Source: Pseudomonas paraeruginosa PA7 (GTDB lineage Bacteria > Pseudomonadota > Gammaproteobacteria > Pseudomonadales > Pseudomonadaceae). Taken from it: 64,000 bases of DNA. The stretch covers positions 2,484,001 to 2,548,000 of the forward strand of contig NC_009656.1 of the NCBI RefSeq assembly GCF_000017205.1. The letters run 5' to 3'. Position numbers and translations under genes: made by a program. The notes under the pieces were generated by a model. It made no database searches, was not told where the DNA came from, and saw nothing but the letters and a program-made list of their open reading frames with translations. Positions 63,952 to 64,000 of this stretch are shown here, piece by piece (the stretch's first letter is position 1; each line of letters opens with the position of its first letter).

Positions 63952-64000
63952 TCAGCGGCGTTCCAGGGTCAGGCCGTCGGCGTCCAGGGCGCTGATCAGG
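63952..64000 (-). CDS. C-terminal end of an upstream gene (partial)
   Basis: Only the last 15 codons and the stop lie in the window (ending ISALDADGLTLERR). The stop is one base from the next ATG, so it is cotranscribed with the radical-SAM gene. In PAO1 this position holds a probable chaperone gene; that identity is from memory of the locus, not from these few residues. Confidence 0.6.
   Translation of the reverse strand, partial: LISALDADGLTLERR

Overview
This window reads as a piece of a Pseudomonas aeruginosa chromosome. GC content is high, and the gene order matches the PAO1 segment around PA2779 to PA2725 as I remember it, running in the reverse direction here. Recognisable landmarks are pauB3, a tRNA-Val(GAC), dcsbis, a DyP peroxidase, oprQ, ecotin, endA, thrS-infC-rpmI-rplT-pheST-ihfA and a tRNA-Pro(GGG). 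Locus tags in the entries come from memory; no search was run.

Region 1 (1-36,000) is mostly core genome: small envelope proteins and lipoproteins, a C39-like peptidase, an FNT-family transporter, PauB3, a PL7-like protein facing a divergent membrane protein (probably the Tse4/Tsi4 type VI effector/immunity pair), a GAF-GGDEF cyclase, PhzF, Nudix and DyP enzymes, porin OprQ, a LysR/PACE-efflux divergent pair with two LysR-type boxes, ecotin, a small gene under a Fur-like palindrome, two DUF3509 paralogues, the nuclease EndA, a ParD-like/methionine aminopeptidase pair, and the translation operon thrS to ihfA followed by a MerR-type regulator.

Region 2 (about 36,180-55,615) is an accessory island just downstream of tRNA-Pro. 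It has an IS3-family element at each end, neither with a visible target duplication, and no integrase. Its core is a run of minus-strand genes, read from 52,291 to 37,604: a Dcm-like cytosine-C5 methyltransferase; a P-loop ATPase; an unrecognised 514-residue protein; a 1,830-residue protein with a PD-(D/E)XK-like patch and a C-terminal HerA/DptH-like ATPase; a Vsr endonuclease; a 774-residue protein with two GHKL ATPase domains (MutL/MORC-like and histidine-kinase-like); and a receiver-domain protein. This looks like a modification-dependent defence system that joins DptFGH-like restriction machinery, 5-methylcytosine modification and Vsr repair, and a soluble two-component signalling module. 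I know of no named system with exactly this set. Three small plus-strand membrane or exported proteins and a gene remnant cut by the right-hand IS complete the island.

Region 3 (55,655-64,000) is a compact minus-strand cluster. It starts with the end of an upstream gene (a chaperone in PAO1, from memory), then a radical-SAM activase-like protein, a 2,098-residue zinc-ribbon/pseudokinase/SF1-helicase/nuclease protein, and a 449-residue coiled-coil protein. Stop and start codons overlap or nearly touch at most junctions, which indicates one functional unit, possibly a second conflict or stress system.
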